DNA of 64,000 bases from CAZIRF01 sp964541755 (lineage in GTDB: Bacteria > Spirochaetota > Spirochaetia > Treponematales > Breznakiellaceae), in contig CAZIRF010000009.1 in the NCBI GenBank assembly GCA_964541755.1, positions 1 to 64,000 of the forward strand. Direction: 5' to 3'. Both the position numbers and the translations under genes were made by a program. Positions 9,091 through 17,746 of the stretch are shown one piece after another (the stretch's first letter is position 1; each line of letters opens with the position of its first letter). Below the pieces are notes generated by a model that worked only from the letters and a program-made list of their open reading frames with translations, was not told the DNA's origin and searched no databases.

Positions 9091-10011
9091 ATGACAAGTA
9101 CGCGGCATGCGCCTTTAACGGATACTGCCCTCTCGCCCCATCGCATAGCGGTACGCTTCGAGGACGTCTGGTTTTCCTACGGCGAGCTGCCGGTGCTCAA
9201 GGCGGCGAGCTTTCACGTCCATGCGGGGGAGTTCATCGCCCTCGTGGGGGCGAACGGCGCGGGAAAGACGACGGTCCTCAAACTCATTTTGGGGCTGGAG
9301 AAGCCCACGCGCGGGAGCATCAGCCTCTTTCCCTATGCCGGGACCGATCTCGACGAACAGCCCGGGGCCGGGAGCCTTGTGGGTTACGTCCCGCAAAACA
9401 TGGCCTGGGATCTTGCCTTTCCGGTATCCGTGCGCGAGGTCGTTGCCATGGGCCTGCTCGAGGGGGGGCGCCGTATGCTCTCGGCGGCTGCCAAGCGGGC
9501 AGCACATGCGGCGGTGGACGAAGCCCTTGAACTCTGCGGGGTGGCCGACCTTGCAGAGCGCCCCTACACGGCCCTCTCTGGCGGGCAGCGGCGCCGGGTC
9601 TTGGTTGCGCGCGGCCTCGCCGCCAAGCCGCGCCTGCTCATCCTCGACGAACCCACTGCAAACATGGATGTCGAAAGCGAGGCCCGGCTCTTTGCCACCC
9701 TTGAAGCCCTCAAGGGAAAGACGACCATTCTGATAGTCACCCACGATTCGACCTTTGTGTCCGCCCTTACGGATGTGGTCCTGTGCGTGGGAGAGTCGGC
9801 GAGCCCCGCTGTCTCTGCCGGCCGCGGTACCATTGTGCGCCACCGCACCGAGCCGGCCGAGCACGCACCGCCCAATCGATGGGGCGGGAAAGCCGCGCTC
9901 GTCATTCACGATGAGGCCATGCCGGACAACTGTCCGGACTGCGCCGGACTGCCGCCAGGCGGCGGACCGCTGGACACGTCGGCGGAAGTGGCACGAGGGG
10001 AGGCAAACTGA
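9091..10011 (+). CDS. znuC: Zinc ABC transporter ATP-binding protein ZnuC
   Basis: This is the ATPase that powers zinc import. The Walker A motif is GANGAGKTT (about residue 55), the signature LSGGQRRRV (about 166), the Walker B LLILDEP and the switch histidine lies in IVTHD. The 306-residue chain is longer than usual because of a C-terminal tail of about 80 residues containing histidines and a CPDC pair, which may itself bind metal (inference). The ATG is one base after the znuA stop and the stop overlaps the znuB start (TGATG), so translation is probably coupled. Confidence 0.94.
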   Translation: MTSTRHAPLTDTALSPHRIAVRFEDVWFSYGELPVLKAASFHVHAGEFIALVGANGAGKTTVLKLILGLEKPTRGSISLFPYAGTDLDEQPGAGSLVGYVPQNMAWDLAFPVSVREVVAMGLLEGGRRMLSAAAKRAAHAAVDEALELCGVADLAERPYTALSGGQRRRVLVARGLAAKPRLLILDEPTANMDVESEARLFATLEALKGKTTILIVTHDSTFVSALTDVVLCVGESASPAVSAGRGTIVRHRTEPAEHAPPNRWGGKAALVIHDEAMPDNCPDCAGLPPGGGPLDTSAEVARGEAN

Positions 10012-10916
10012 TGGGCTTTTTCGACGTACTCTTCGACCCCGGGATGTCCTGGATGCGGAATGCCCTGCTTGCGGGCCTTTTATCGGCCGTGCTCTTTGGC
10101 ATATTGGGCTCGCTCGTCACCGTCAAACGTATCGCGAGCCTCGCCGGCGCCATCTCGCACGCGGTTTTGGGCGGCATCGGGATGGCCCTCTTTCTCTCGA
10201 CCACGGGCCGGGCCCCCTGGATGACGCCCCTGGTGGGGGCCGTCATCTTCGCCCTCCTCTCTGCCGGTCTCATCGCCCTGGTCTCCTTCAAGGCAAAGCA
10301 GCGCGAGGACACCGTTATCAACGCGATCTGGGCGATAGGGATGAGCGTGGGTATCCTCTTCATGGCCCGCACCCCCGGCTACGCAGAACCCTCGCGCTAC
10401 CTCTTCGGGAACATCCTGCTTATCGGTACGCTCGACCTCTGGCTCCTGGCCGCCCTCGACCTCGTGGTCATCTTTCTCGCCTGGCGCTTCTACCCCCAGC
10501 TCAAGGCGAGCGCCTTCGACGAGGAGTTTGCCCGGGTGCGCGGCGTGCGGGTGGACCTCGTCTTTTTGGGTCTTCTGGCAGTGACGGCGGTCGCCATCGT
10601 CCTTTTGCAGAGCTTTGTGGGTATCGTCATGGTGATAGCCATGCTCACCCTCCCGGCGGGGACGGCGGCCTACGCGGCCAAGAGTCTTTCGGGCATGATG
10701 CTGATGGCCACACTCTTTTCCGCCGGCTTCTCTCTGGGTGGCCTGGGGCTGGGCTGGGTCCTTGATCTCCCGGTGGGAGCCATGACGGTGGTGATTTCGG
10801 GCGCGGTATTCCTCGCGGTGAGCGCCCTGTCGCTCCTGCGCGTCCGTGCCGCCCGCCGCCGCGCGGCGGTGGAGGTCGTGCCCGAAGCCAAGAGGGGGCG
10901 GGAGGCTCGCCCATGA
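10011..10916 (+). CDS. znuB: Zinc ABC transporter permease ZnuB
   Basis: 301 residues, hydrophobic along most of their length with about eight predicted membrane segments, matching the ABC-3 permease family (LASLAGAISHAVLGGIG and the GIVMVIAMLTLPAGTAAY segment). It forms the inner-membrane channel. It shares one base with znuC upstream and four bases (ATGA) with the Fur-family gene downstream. Confidence 0.94.
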   Translation: MGFFDVLFDPGMSWMRNALLAGLLSAVLFGILGSLVTVKRIASLAGAISHAVLGGIGMALFLSTTGRAPWMTPLVGAVIFALLSAGLIALVSFKAKQREDTVINAIWAIGMSVGILFMARTPGYAEPSRYLFGNILLIGTLDLWLLAALDLVVIFLAWRFYPQLKASAFDEEFARVRGVRVDLVFLGLLAVTAVAIVLLQSFVGIVMVIAMLTLPAGTAAYAAKSLSGMMLMATLFSAGFSLGGLGLGWVLDLPVGAMTVVISGAVFLAVSALSLLRVRAARRRAAVEVVPEAKRGREARP

Positions 10917-11416
10917 CCCGCGCCCGGGCTGCCATACTCGCGGTTCTCTCCGCCGCAGACGAGCCCCTCACGGCGCAGGCGGTGCACGCACTCGCGGCCG
11001 CCGAACCCGCTTCGGCCGCCGAACCCGCTTCGGCCAACGAACCCGGCTCTCCAGTGCCCGCTGGCGGGGAAGGGGGGCCGCAGAAGACTATCAGCTTTGA
11101 CCCCGTAACAGCCTATCGAGCCCTCCGCTGGCTTGAAGACCACGGCCATGCCGATTCGTTCGTCCTCAACTGTGCGGAGCACGGGACAGAGCGCTACTGG
11201 TTCTGCCGTAATGGCGAGAAGACACACCGGCACTGGTTCCACTGCGAGGCCTGCCACTGTTTTGTCGACCTGGGGGCCTGCCGGCTCAAGGCCCTGGCTG
11301 GCGAATACGAGAAGGATTTTGACCTCGAGGTGCGCACGCACACCCTCTACTTTACCGGCCTCTGCGCGAAGTGCAAGGCGGGAAAGCGTGGGGGCCAGAG
11401 TCTGGCTGATTACTGA
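10913..11416 (+). CDS. zur: Fur-family metalloregulator, probably Zur, with an unusual insertion
   Basis: The winged-helix domain starts TRARAAILAVLSAADEPLTAQAVHAL and resumes at FDPVTAYRALRWLEDHG, the recognition helix region. Between them lies an insertion of roughly 35 residues rich in alanine, proline and glutamate (EPASAAEPASANEP) encoded by 18-bp tandem repeats; ordinary Fur proteins have only a short turn here. The C-terminal half has HFHC-type metal ligands written HWFHCEACHCF and a final CAKC, giving the structural zinc site. Its place as the last gene of znuACB supports a Zur assignment. The effect of the insertion on DNA binding is unknown. Confidence 0.88.
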   Translation: MTRARAAILAVLSAADEPLTAQAVHALAAAEPASAAEPASANEPGSPVPAGGEGGPQKTISFDPVTAYRALRWLEDHGHADSFVLNCAEHGTERYWFCRNGEKTHRHWFHCEACHCFVDLGACRLKALAGEYEKDFDLEVRTHTLYFTGLCAKCKAGKRGGQSLADY

Positions 11417-11443
11417 CGCGCCGCGACTACTGTCGTGCCGCGA

Positions 11444-12499
11444 CTACTGACGCGCGCTCCGCTGGCGCAGGAGCATGTCCAAGAGGACAATGGCAGACAT
11501 GGCTTCGACGACCGGGACAATGCGCGGACAAATGCAGACGTCGTGGCGGCCTTCGGTGCGTATTTCTACCTCGCGGCCGTCCATGGCGACAGTCTTTTGA
11601 GGGTGGGCGATGGACGAGGTGGGTTTGACCGCGATGCGGAAGACGATTTCGTTGCCGTTCGAGATGCCGCCCAAAATGCCGCCGGCGTTGTTGGTCTTGA
11701 AGCCGCGTGCGTCCATCCAGTCGTTGTGTTCGCTCCCCTTCATGTTGCAGGCGGCGAAGCCCGCCCCGAACTCGATGCCTTTTACCGCACCAAGCGAGAG
11801 CATGGCCTTGGCGAGCTCTGCGTCGAGCTTGTCGAAGACCGGCTCTCCCAGGCCCGCGGGAACGCCCTTGATGCGGCATTCAACAACGCCTCCCAGGGAG
11901 TCCTCCTCTTCCCGGACCTTTTCGACCAGGTCGAGCATCTTTGAGGCGGCCTTCGCATCGCAGGCGCGCAGGCTGTTTCGTTCGATTTCATCGCGATCGA
12001 AGCTTTCGCAGGCAATGCCGCCGACGCGGCCGGTCCAGGCGAGAATGTCGACGCCTTCCTTGGCGAGTATCTTGCGGGCGAGTGCGCCGGCGGCGACGCG
12101 TGCGGCGGTCTCGCGACCCGAGGCGCGACCCGAGCCGCGCCAGTCGCGTATGCCGAACTTGGCCTGGAAGGAGAGGTCTGCGTGGCCGGGGCGGTAGAGG
12201 TCCTTGATGTTGTCGTAGGCGCTTGAGTGGGCGTCCTCGTTGTACAGAATCATGAGTATGGGGCAGCCGGTCGTCTTGCCCTCGAAGATACCGCTGGCAA
12301 GGTGGATGCGGTCGGCCTCTGCCCGCGGGGTGGAGGCGGGACTCTGGCCCCCCTTGCGGCGGTTGAGTTGGGCCTGAATTTCCTCTTCGCTTATTTCGAT
12401 GCCGGCAGGGGCGCCGTCGACGACGACGCCCACGGCGCTGCCGTGGGATTCCCCGAAGGTGCTCACGCGAAAGAGGGTGCCGTATGAACTGCCTGCCAT
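11444..12499 (-). CDS. aroC: Chorismate synthase
   Basis: It converts 5-enolpyruvylshikimate 3-phosphate to chorismate using reduced FMN, the last common step of aromatic amino-acid synthesis. The 351 residues carry the three family signatures: GESHG near the N terminus, the GRASGRETAARVAAG segment near residue 125 and the late DARGFKTNNAGGILGG block. A GGAGG precedes the ATG. It stands alone, convergent to the zinc operon with only 27 bp between the ends. Confidence 0.97.
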   Translation of the reverse strand: MAGSSYGTLFRVSTFGESHGSAVGVVVDGAPAGIEISEEEIQAQLNRRKGGQSPASTPRAEADRIHLASGIFEGKTTGCPILMILYNEDAHSSAYDNIKDLYRPGHADLSFQAKFGIRDWRGSGRASGRETAARVAAGALARKILAKEGVDILAWTGRVGGIACESFDRDEIERNSLRACDAKAASKMLDLVEKVREEEDSLGGVVECRIKGVPAGLGEPVFDKLDAELAKAMLSLGAVKGIEFGAGFAACNMKGSEHNDWMDARGFKTNNAGGILGGISNGNEIVFRIAVKPTSSIAHPQKTVAMDGREVEIRTEGRHDVCICPRIVPVVEAMSAIVLLDMLLRQRSARQ

Positions 12500-12775
12500 G
12501 TATGCCTCCAGGAGCGGCCCGGTAGCCCGGACCTGCTGCCATGCAAAGTGTTGAAAAGGGGTGTCCCGCTCAACGGGCCCCGCGATACTTTAGACAGAAG
12601 CGCTCTTTGCTGCAAGCGGTATCCAGTAACCGGAAGCTTGTTGTTGCTCCATTCTGAACCCTTGAGGCGAACGAAGCTCTTGTACCAGTAGTCTTCCAAC
12701 TTGGGAAAGCAGTCTGATAATGACTCTTTTTGCCAGACCTGCAATCTTCTGGTTACTGAAGAAATGTAACCATAT
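12500..12775. other. Intergenic region between divergent aroC and the AAA ATPase, with an inverted-repeat pair
   Basis: No gene is seen. CAGTAACCGGAAG (12624-12636) and CTTCTGGTTACTG (12746-12758) form a 13-bp inverted pair with one mismatch about 135 bp apart. The left copy contains the 15-mer GTAACCGGAAGCTTG (12626-12640), which recurs in two other places in the window. The right end leads into the promoter of the ATPase gene. This could be a small mobile or REP-like element. Confidence 0.5.
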
Positions 12776-12804
12776 TTGACTAATCCGCAAATAAATTGCA
12801 TAAT
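12776..12804 (+). promoter_or_regulatory. Promoter predicting a leaderless transcript of the AAA ATPase
   Basis: TTGACT (12776-12781), 17-bp spacer, CATAAT (12799-12804). The ATG at 12811 follows the -10 by exactly 6 nt, so transcription should begin at or next to the start codon. No ribosome site is present. Confidence 0.75.
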
Positions 12805-12810
12805 AGACGC

Positions 12811-13992
12811 ATGCGATGGATTGAAAGAGACGCCAGCAATACAGTTCAACACCTCGCGTCCATTTTCCCGGTGGTCATGGTATTGGGCGCGCGTCAAACG
12901 GGGAAATCATCCCTTCTCAAGCATCTTTACCCGGATCTTCCCTATCGAACCTTTGATGATCCCGCCCAAATCATGTTTGCCGAGGGATCTCCTGCAGAAT
13001 TTCTCGCTCAGTTTGACGGCCCTGTTATTCTCGATGAAGTTCAGTATGTGCCGGCTCTCTTTCGTTATATCAAGATAGCCGTCGATCAAGACCGTCGTCC
13101 CGGGCGCTTTCTTCTTACGGGTAGTCAAGGCTTCCATATTGCCGCAATGGGAAGCGAGAGTCTTGCCGGCCGTATGGGGTTGGTGGAGCTCTCCGTTCTT
13201 GGTGCCTCCGAGTTGGCTTCTGCCAGTATACGCGAAAACCTTGAGTCCCATGTTTTCCGGGGAGGATATCCGGAACTTTGGCAGAAATCCATCGACCCGG
13301 TAGACTGGTTCCCCTCATATATCTCGACCTATATTCAAAGGGATATACGCGATCTAAGCCAGGTTGCAGACCTGGTAGTTTTTGCGCGTTTTTTACGCTC
13401 TGTCGCTCTTCGTGCGGCTTCTCTCATGAACTATGCCGATCTCGCCCGCGATGTGGGAGTAAGCCCCAATACCATTAAAAACTGGGTTTCTGTCCTTGTG
13501 AGCTCCGGCGTTGCATCCCTCCTTGAGGGCTGGTCGCCAAACCCGTCTTCCCGTCTTACCAAGGCTCCCAAGTTGTACTTCAACGACTCGGGTCTTCTCT
13601 GTGCCCTTCTGGGGTTCCGGTCCCCGGAGGCAGTCTTCGATTCGTCTCTCGCGGGTATTGTATGGGAGACTTGGGCCTTTGTCCAAGTTCGCACATGGCT
13701 ACTCAATCGGGGACGTCTGCACAACAATCTCTTTTACTGGCGAACCAAAGAGGGCAAAGAGGTAGACTTTCTTTTTACGGAAAACAATCTTTTTTACGCC
13801 CTGGAGTGCAAGAGCAAAGCTCTACCTGACAAAGCGGATGTACGTACTATTGCTTCATTGCGTTCCTCCATGCCTGAATCAGTTGTTTATGCCTCTATTC
13901 TTTGCAGGACTCCCCAGTTTATTCCTCTGGCGCCCGGTCTCGATGCCGCTATCGATAATGGCTTCAACCTCCACCGTATCTTTCATTCATAG
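12811..13992 (+). CDS. AAA_14/DUF4143 family ATPase
   Basis: 393 residues. The N-terminal P-loop domain has the Walker A motif GARQTGKSSLL, a Walker B-like PVILDEVQY and the family block LTGSQGF. The C-terminal DUF4143 part contains LYFNDSGLLCALLG and ends in a nuclease-like segment (EVDFLF then ALECKSK). Such proteins are frequent, mobile and often strain-variable; their cellular role is not settled and they are sometimes grouped with toxin-antitoxin or defence genes. The ATG at 12811 is chosen on the promoter position; a TTG 5 codons upstream is an alternative. GC is a little lower than in neighbours, compatible with acquisition. Confidence 0.85.
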   Translation: MRWIERDASNTVQHLASIFPVVMVLGARQTGKSSLLKHLYPDLPYRTFDDPAQIMFAEGSPAEFLAQFDGPVILDEVQYVPALFRYIKIAVDQDRRPGRFLLTGSQGFHIAAMGSESLAGRMGLVELSVLGASELASASIRENLESHVFRGGYPELWQKSIDPVDWFPSYISTYIQRDIRDLSQVADLVVFARFLRSVALRAASLMNYADLARDVGVSPNTIKNWVSVLVSSGVASLLEGWSPNPSSRLTKAPKLYFNDSGLLCALLGFRSPEAVFDSSLAGIVWETWAFVQVRTWLLNRGRLHNNLFYWRTKEGKEVDFLFTENNLFYALECKSKALPDKADVRTIASLRSSMPESVVYASILCRTPQFIPLAPGLDAAIDNGFNLHRIFHS

Positions 13993-14018
13993 GGAAGGAG
14001 CGTTATACTTTCATCACC

Positions 14019-14420
14019 ATGACAGACTTCTCCCTCAACACCCCGGCCCTCCTTTTTTCGGCGATCTCGCTCTTCATGCTGGCCCACACCAACCGCTTCC
14101 TCGCGCTTGCGAGCCTCATCCGCCAGCAGATAGAGCGCTACGAGAACGATCACGACGAGAATGTCCTCAAGCAAATCGAGAACTTCCGACGCAGGCTCAA
14201 GGTCATCAAGTACACCCAGATCGCAGGGGTTGTAAGCTTCCTCTGCTGCGTTATCAGCATGTTTCTCATCTTCGTGCAGCATCCTCTACTGGCCGAAGTA
14301 CTCTTTGGCGCGAGCCTGGTCATGATGTCGGTCTCGCTCCTGTTGGCCCTCCACGAAATCTTCCTTTCCATCGGGGCCCTCAAACTCGAGCTCCAGCGCC
14401 TCAAACCGCCGGGCAAGTAG
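14019..14420 (+). CDS. DUF2721 family membrane protein
   Basis: 133 residues with three hydrophobic segments (about 8-30, 62-85, 92-115). The pattern of an N-terminal helix ending in ANRFL-like residues (HTNRFLALASLIRQ), a charged linker and a final helix pair matches DUF2721, a family of small inner-membrane proteins of unknown function. A TATACT (14004-14009) lies 9 nt before the ATG. The GNAT gene follows at once. Confidence 0.75.
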   Translation: MTDFSLNTPALLFSAISLFMLAHTNRFLALASLIRQQIERYENDHDENVLKQIENFRRRLKVIKYTQIAGVVSFLCCVISMFLIFVQHPLLAEVLFGASLVMMSVSLLLALHEIFLSIGALKLELQRLKPPGK

Positions 14421-14421
14421 G

Positions 14422-14919
14422 GTGGATTACGCCTTTTTTGAGGGTGCGGTACCTGATTCACAGCAAGAGGGCCTGTGTATGCTCCTCAAGGCAAGCTTTG
14501 GCCTGCACGAAGTACCGGATGCGAACTGCAGGCTTCTGGTTACAGGGGGAGGGCTCCTTTTGGGGCACTGTGCGACCGTAGCGCGCACGGTCCTGCTCGA
14601 CAGTGAAGAGCGCGTGCTCTCCCTTCTGGGACTGGTAACGGTGGACGACGCCCACCGTGGACGGGGACTGGGTGCGGAACTCGTCTCCCGCATGATCGAC
14701 TGGCAACGCAATAGAGGGGCAGCTGGCCTCATCCTCAACTGCGGGAAAGACCTCGTCCCCTTCTACGAGAAACGCGGCTTTGTTCGGGTGAGCGAGCAGG
14801 CGGTCTACGAACGCGACGGGCGCCTCGTGGAAGACGAAGATCCGGTCATGCTGATAGTCTTCCGCGATCCACCCTCGTACCGCCAGTACGAACGGGTGTA
14901 CCTGGGTGCCGATTTTTAG
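14422..14919 (+). CDS. GNAT-family N-acetyltransferase
   Basis: 165 residues. The central acetyl-CoA pyrophosphate loop is seen as HRGRGLGAELV (about residues 75-86), followed by LILNCGKDLVPFYEKRGF, the standard motif B ending. It should transfer an acetyl group to an amine; the substrate cannot be inferred. The GTG one base after the upstream stop is taken as start, so translational coupling is likely; an internal ATG at 14479 would cut into the fold. Confidence 0.82.
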   Translation: MDYAFFEGAVPDSQQEGLCMLLKASFGLHEVPDANCRLLVTGGGLLLGHCATVARTVLLDSEERVLSLLGLVTVDDAHRGRGLGAELVSRMIDWQRNRGAAGLILNCGKDLVPFYEKRGFVRVSEQAVYERDGRLVEDEDPVMLIVFRDPPSYRQYERVYLGADF

Positions 14920-15247
14920 GTGTCGGGGGGTAGGCCGGGATCGCCGAACCCGTAGGGGAGTGCAGAAGCGCGGGCTCCCCGAGACCGCGCACAGTTGCCG
15001 CACATCGCGGGTGAGGAAGGCCGGCCGCAGGGGGGGGCGAAAGCCGTGTTGCGGCTTTCGCGTGGCGGAACGGCGAATCGCCGTTCCGCAGGCTTTACAT
15101 CCAGGGGCGTATGGGGCGCCCGGAATACCCTTGAAATGGGTGGAGGACAAAAACCGGAATCGGGACTTTGGAGCCGCAGGCGATCTGTACCGATTCCGAT
15201 TTTTGTTGGCCAGGCCCCATTTCTGTTCGTTTTTTGGGCGCCCTTTT
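14920..15247. other. Hairpin-rich intergenic region between convergent genes
   Basis: Over 300 bases without a gene. It contains a 9-bp hairpin (15037-15045 with 15053-15061), directly followed by an 11-bp perfect hairpin with a 3-nt loop (15065-15075 with 15079-15089), and a longer inverted repeat (15149-15163 with 15190-15204, one mismatch). None is followed by a convincing T run except the last (TTTTTG), so at most part of it terminates transcription. The density of stems could mean an RNA element. Confidence 0.6.
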
Positions 15248-15272
15248 TCACGACAGAGGCGACTGCCCCCCC

Positions 15273-16604
15273 CTACAGCAAATTCCCCGCCAGCTCTGCC
15301 AGGACACTGCGCTCGCTTTTAACGAGGTGGACGTGGGCGAAGAGCTCTTGGCCGCGCATCTTGTCGATAAGGTAGGACAGGCCATTGGAGAGGGCATCGA
15401 GGTAGGGCGAATCGATCTGCTGTATGTCGCCGGTAAAGACCATCTTGGTGCCTTCCCCCGCGCGGGTGATGATGGTTTTGACCTCGTGCGGGGTAAGGTT
15501 CTGGGCTTCATCAATGATGAAAAAGACGTTCGAGAGGCTGCGGCCGCGGATATAGGCCAGCGGCGTGATGAGGAGCTTTTCGGTTTTTCGCAGTTCTTCG
15601 ATGTGCTGGTTTTCCTTGCCCGAGGCCTTGAATTTTCGTTTGATGACGGCGAGGTTGTCGAAGAGGGGCTCCATGTAGGGCCCAATCTTCTCGCCCACGT
15701 CGCCGGGCAGGAAGCCGATGTCGCGGTTGGCCAGGGGGACGACGGGGCGGGCAAGGAGTATCTGCTCGAACTGGGCTTCCTGCGCGAGGGCTGCAGCGAG
15801 GGCGAGGAGGGTCTTGCCGGTGCCGGCCTTGCCAGAAAGCGCGACGAGCTCGATACCCTTGCGGGTAAGGGCGTCGAGGGAGAATGCCTGTTCGGCGTTT
15901 CGCGGTTCGATGCCGTAACAGCGCTGTTTTTCCACGCGGTGGACGAGCTCGTTCGATTGGTGGTAGTGGGCGAGGGCGCTCGTGGTCTTGCTTTTAAGGA
16001 TAAAGTATTGGTTGGGCAGGGGCTTTTTCTTGAAGGGAAAGGCCGTGGCCTCGATGCCCTCGTCGTCGGCGTAGAGTTGGGCGATGAGGGCGCTTTCGAG
16101 CCCTTCGAGCTTCTCAATGCTGTGGCTTATCTGTGACAGGTCCTAGACCTTGTCCGACTCGTAGTCCTCTGCATTGAGGCCCAGGGACTTGGCCTTCATG
16201 CGCAGGTTGATGTCCTTCGAGACGAGTATTACCTTGCGCTCGGCGTGCTGCGCGGTGACGTATTCGCATATTGCCAGGATGCGGTGGTCGGCCGTCTGCT
16301 CGGGGAAACTCCCGGCGAGGGCCTTCGAGAAGGGTTTGCCCGTCTCGATGAAGAGCTTGCCCATCTTGGGGCCCAGCGAAAGGCCCTTGGTAAAGATGGC
16401 CTCTCCGGCGATGGCGTCGAGTTCGCGCGTGAACTCCCGGGCGTGGAAGTTGATGATATCGTTGCCCTTTTTGAATTTGTCGAGTTCTTCAAGGACGATG
16501 ATTGGAAGGACGATGTCGTTCTCTTCAAATTGGTAGATGCACGCGTAATCGTGCAGGATGACGTTGGTGTCCAAGAGGTAAATCTTTGTTTTCTTGCGTG
16601 CCAT
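15273..16604 (-). pseudogene. PIN-PhoH (PhoH2-type) RNase/helicase interrupted by one in-frame TAG
   Basis: The N-terminal part (16143-16604, 153 residues) is a PIN ribonuclease domain with YLLDTNVILHD, VLEELDKFK and the late aspartates in VSKDINLRMKA. It ends at a TAG (16143-16145). The same frame then continues without any other stop through DLSQISHSIEKLEG, an intervening linker and a complete PhoH ATPase domain with Walker A GKAGTGKTLLALA and Walker B FFIIDEAQN, ending at 15273. Together 443 residues, the normal length for PIN-PhoH fusions, which act on RNA as a helicase-nuclease. TAG is used as an ordinary stop elsewhere in the window, so this looks like a nonsense mutation, though readthrough or separate translation of the PhoH half from a downstream start are possible. 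Confidence 0.85.
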
Positions 16605-16610
16605 ACAACA

Positions 16611-16616
16611 ATTGTA
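16611..16616 (-). promoter_or_regulatory. -10 element 6 nt before the PIN-PhoH start
   Basis: TACAAT on the minus strand ends exactly 6 nt before the ATG at 16604, predicting a leaderless transcript. A good -35 is not evident. Confidence 0.45.
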
Positions 16617-16813
16617 CACCCGAAGGAGCCCTTTGCACGGTGAAAATTTGGTAAAACGCGGGCAGGGCTCGCCGGTTTTTATCGAAATGAAGAAGATCAA
16701 GGCTGATAGCGGGTTGCTGCCCCTGTCGGGCTATATCGCGACTACATAAAGCTGCCTTGGCAGGACAGAGTGACAAAATAGGTATACAATTCCTGTATTA
16801 CCGAGGAGCCCCG

Positions 16814-17746
16814 ATGAAAGAATATGCCATTCACGAAGATTTTGCCCTGCTCAACGCATCGATGCTCATGCACCCGGCAGCCATCATTCCGGGCCAAGTG
16901 ATTGCAAAGGGGCTGTACCGTGCCTATCGCTGTGGCAAGGATATCGCCCATACCAGGAAGAAGATGCCGGGCTACTTGAGCGAAGAGATCGAGGTTGGTG
17001 TCTATCGGCCCAAAGGGCTTTCCGGGGCGCTCCCCTGCATGTTTCTTATCCATGGCGGTGGTTTTGCCCTTGCTGCGGGCGACTATCATCGTGAAATTCT
17101 CTGCGACTATGTGCGTGCGGCCGGCTGTGTGGGCATCGATATAGACTATCACCTTCTGCCTGGTTTCCCCTGGCCAGCGGCCTACGAGGATTGCAAGGCG
17201 GTCTGGCGCTGGATCCATGATAATGCGGCAAGTCTGGGGGTAGACCCCCTTCGCATCGCCCTGTGCGGCGACAGTGCCGGCGGGGCCCTCGCGGCCGGCC
17301 TTGCCCAGTATCTGCGCGATACCGGAGCTATACCTCCGGTATTCCAAGCCCTCATTTGCCCGGTCCTCGACAAGCGCATGGAGACCGAATCCATGCAGCT
17401 TTTCGACGATACCCCCCTGTGGAATGCCAAGAGCAATCGCGCGATGTGGGACATGTACCTGGAGTATGACGATCCCGGTCCCGAAGCAGTCTATGCCTCA
17501 CCCGGAACCCACCCGAATGTCGCGGATTTGCCCCCTGCCTACATTGAAGTGAGCGAATTTGACTGCCTTCGCGACGAAGGGATCGCCTATGCACGGCGCC
17601 TTGAAGAGGCCGGTATTCCGGTGACCCTCGTCGAGACAAAGGGTACGATTCACGCCTTCGAGTTGGCACGATTCAGTGCCTACCGCAACGAGCTCCTCGC
17701 ACAACGCCGGGAGCATATACTACATATGTTCAAGGAGCATGTATGA
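16814..17746 (+). CDS. Alpha/beta hydrolase, hormone-sensitive-lipase-like esterase (first of a tandem pair)
   Basis: 310 residues of the alpha/beta hydrolase-3 family. The oxyanion motif HGGGF (about residue 80), nucleophile motif GDSAG (about 152), aspartate in EVSEFDCLRDEG and histidine in TIHAFE form the catalytic machinery. No signal peptide, so it acts in the cytoplasm on small carboxyl esters; the substrate is unknown. A GAGGAG ribosome site precedes the ATG. Its stop overlaps the start of a close paralogue (ATGA), so the pair arose by tandem duplication and is cotranscribed. Confidence 0.9.
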   Translation: MKEYAIHEDFALLNASMLMHPAAIIPGQVIAKGLYRAYRCGKDIAHTRKKMPGYLSEEIEVGVYRPKGLSGALPCMFLIHGGGFALAAGDYHREILCDYVRAAGCVGIDIDYHLLPGFPWPAAYEDCKAVWRWIHDNAASLGVDPLRIALCGDSAGGALAAGLAQYLRDTGAIPPVFQALICPVLDKRMETESMQLFDDTPLWNAKSNRAMWDMYLEYDDPGPEAVYASPGTHPNVADLPPAYIEVSEFDCLRDEGIAYARRLEEAGIPVTLVETKGTIHAFELARFSAYRNELLAQRREHILHMFKEHV

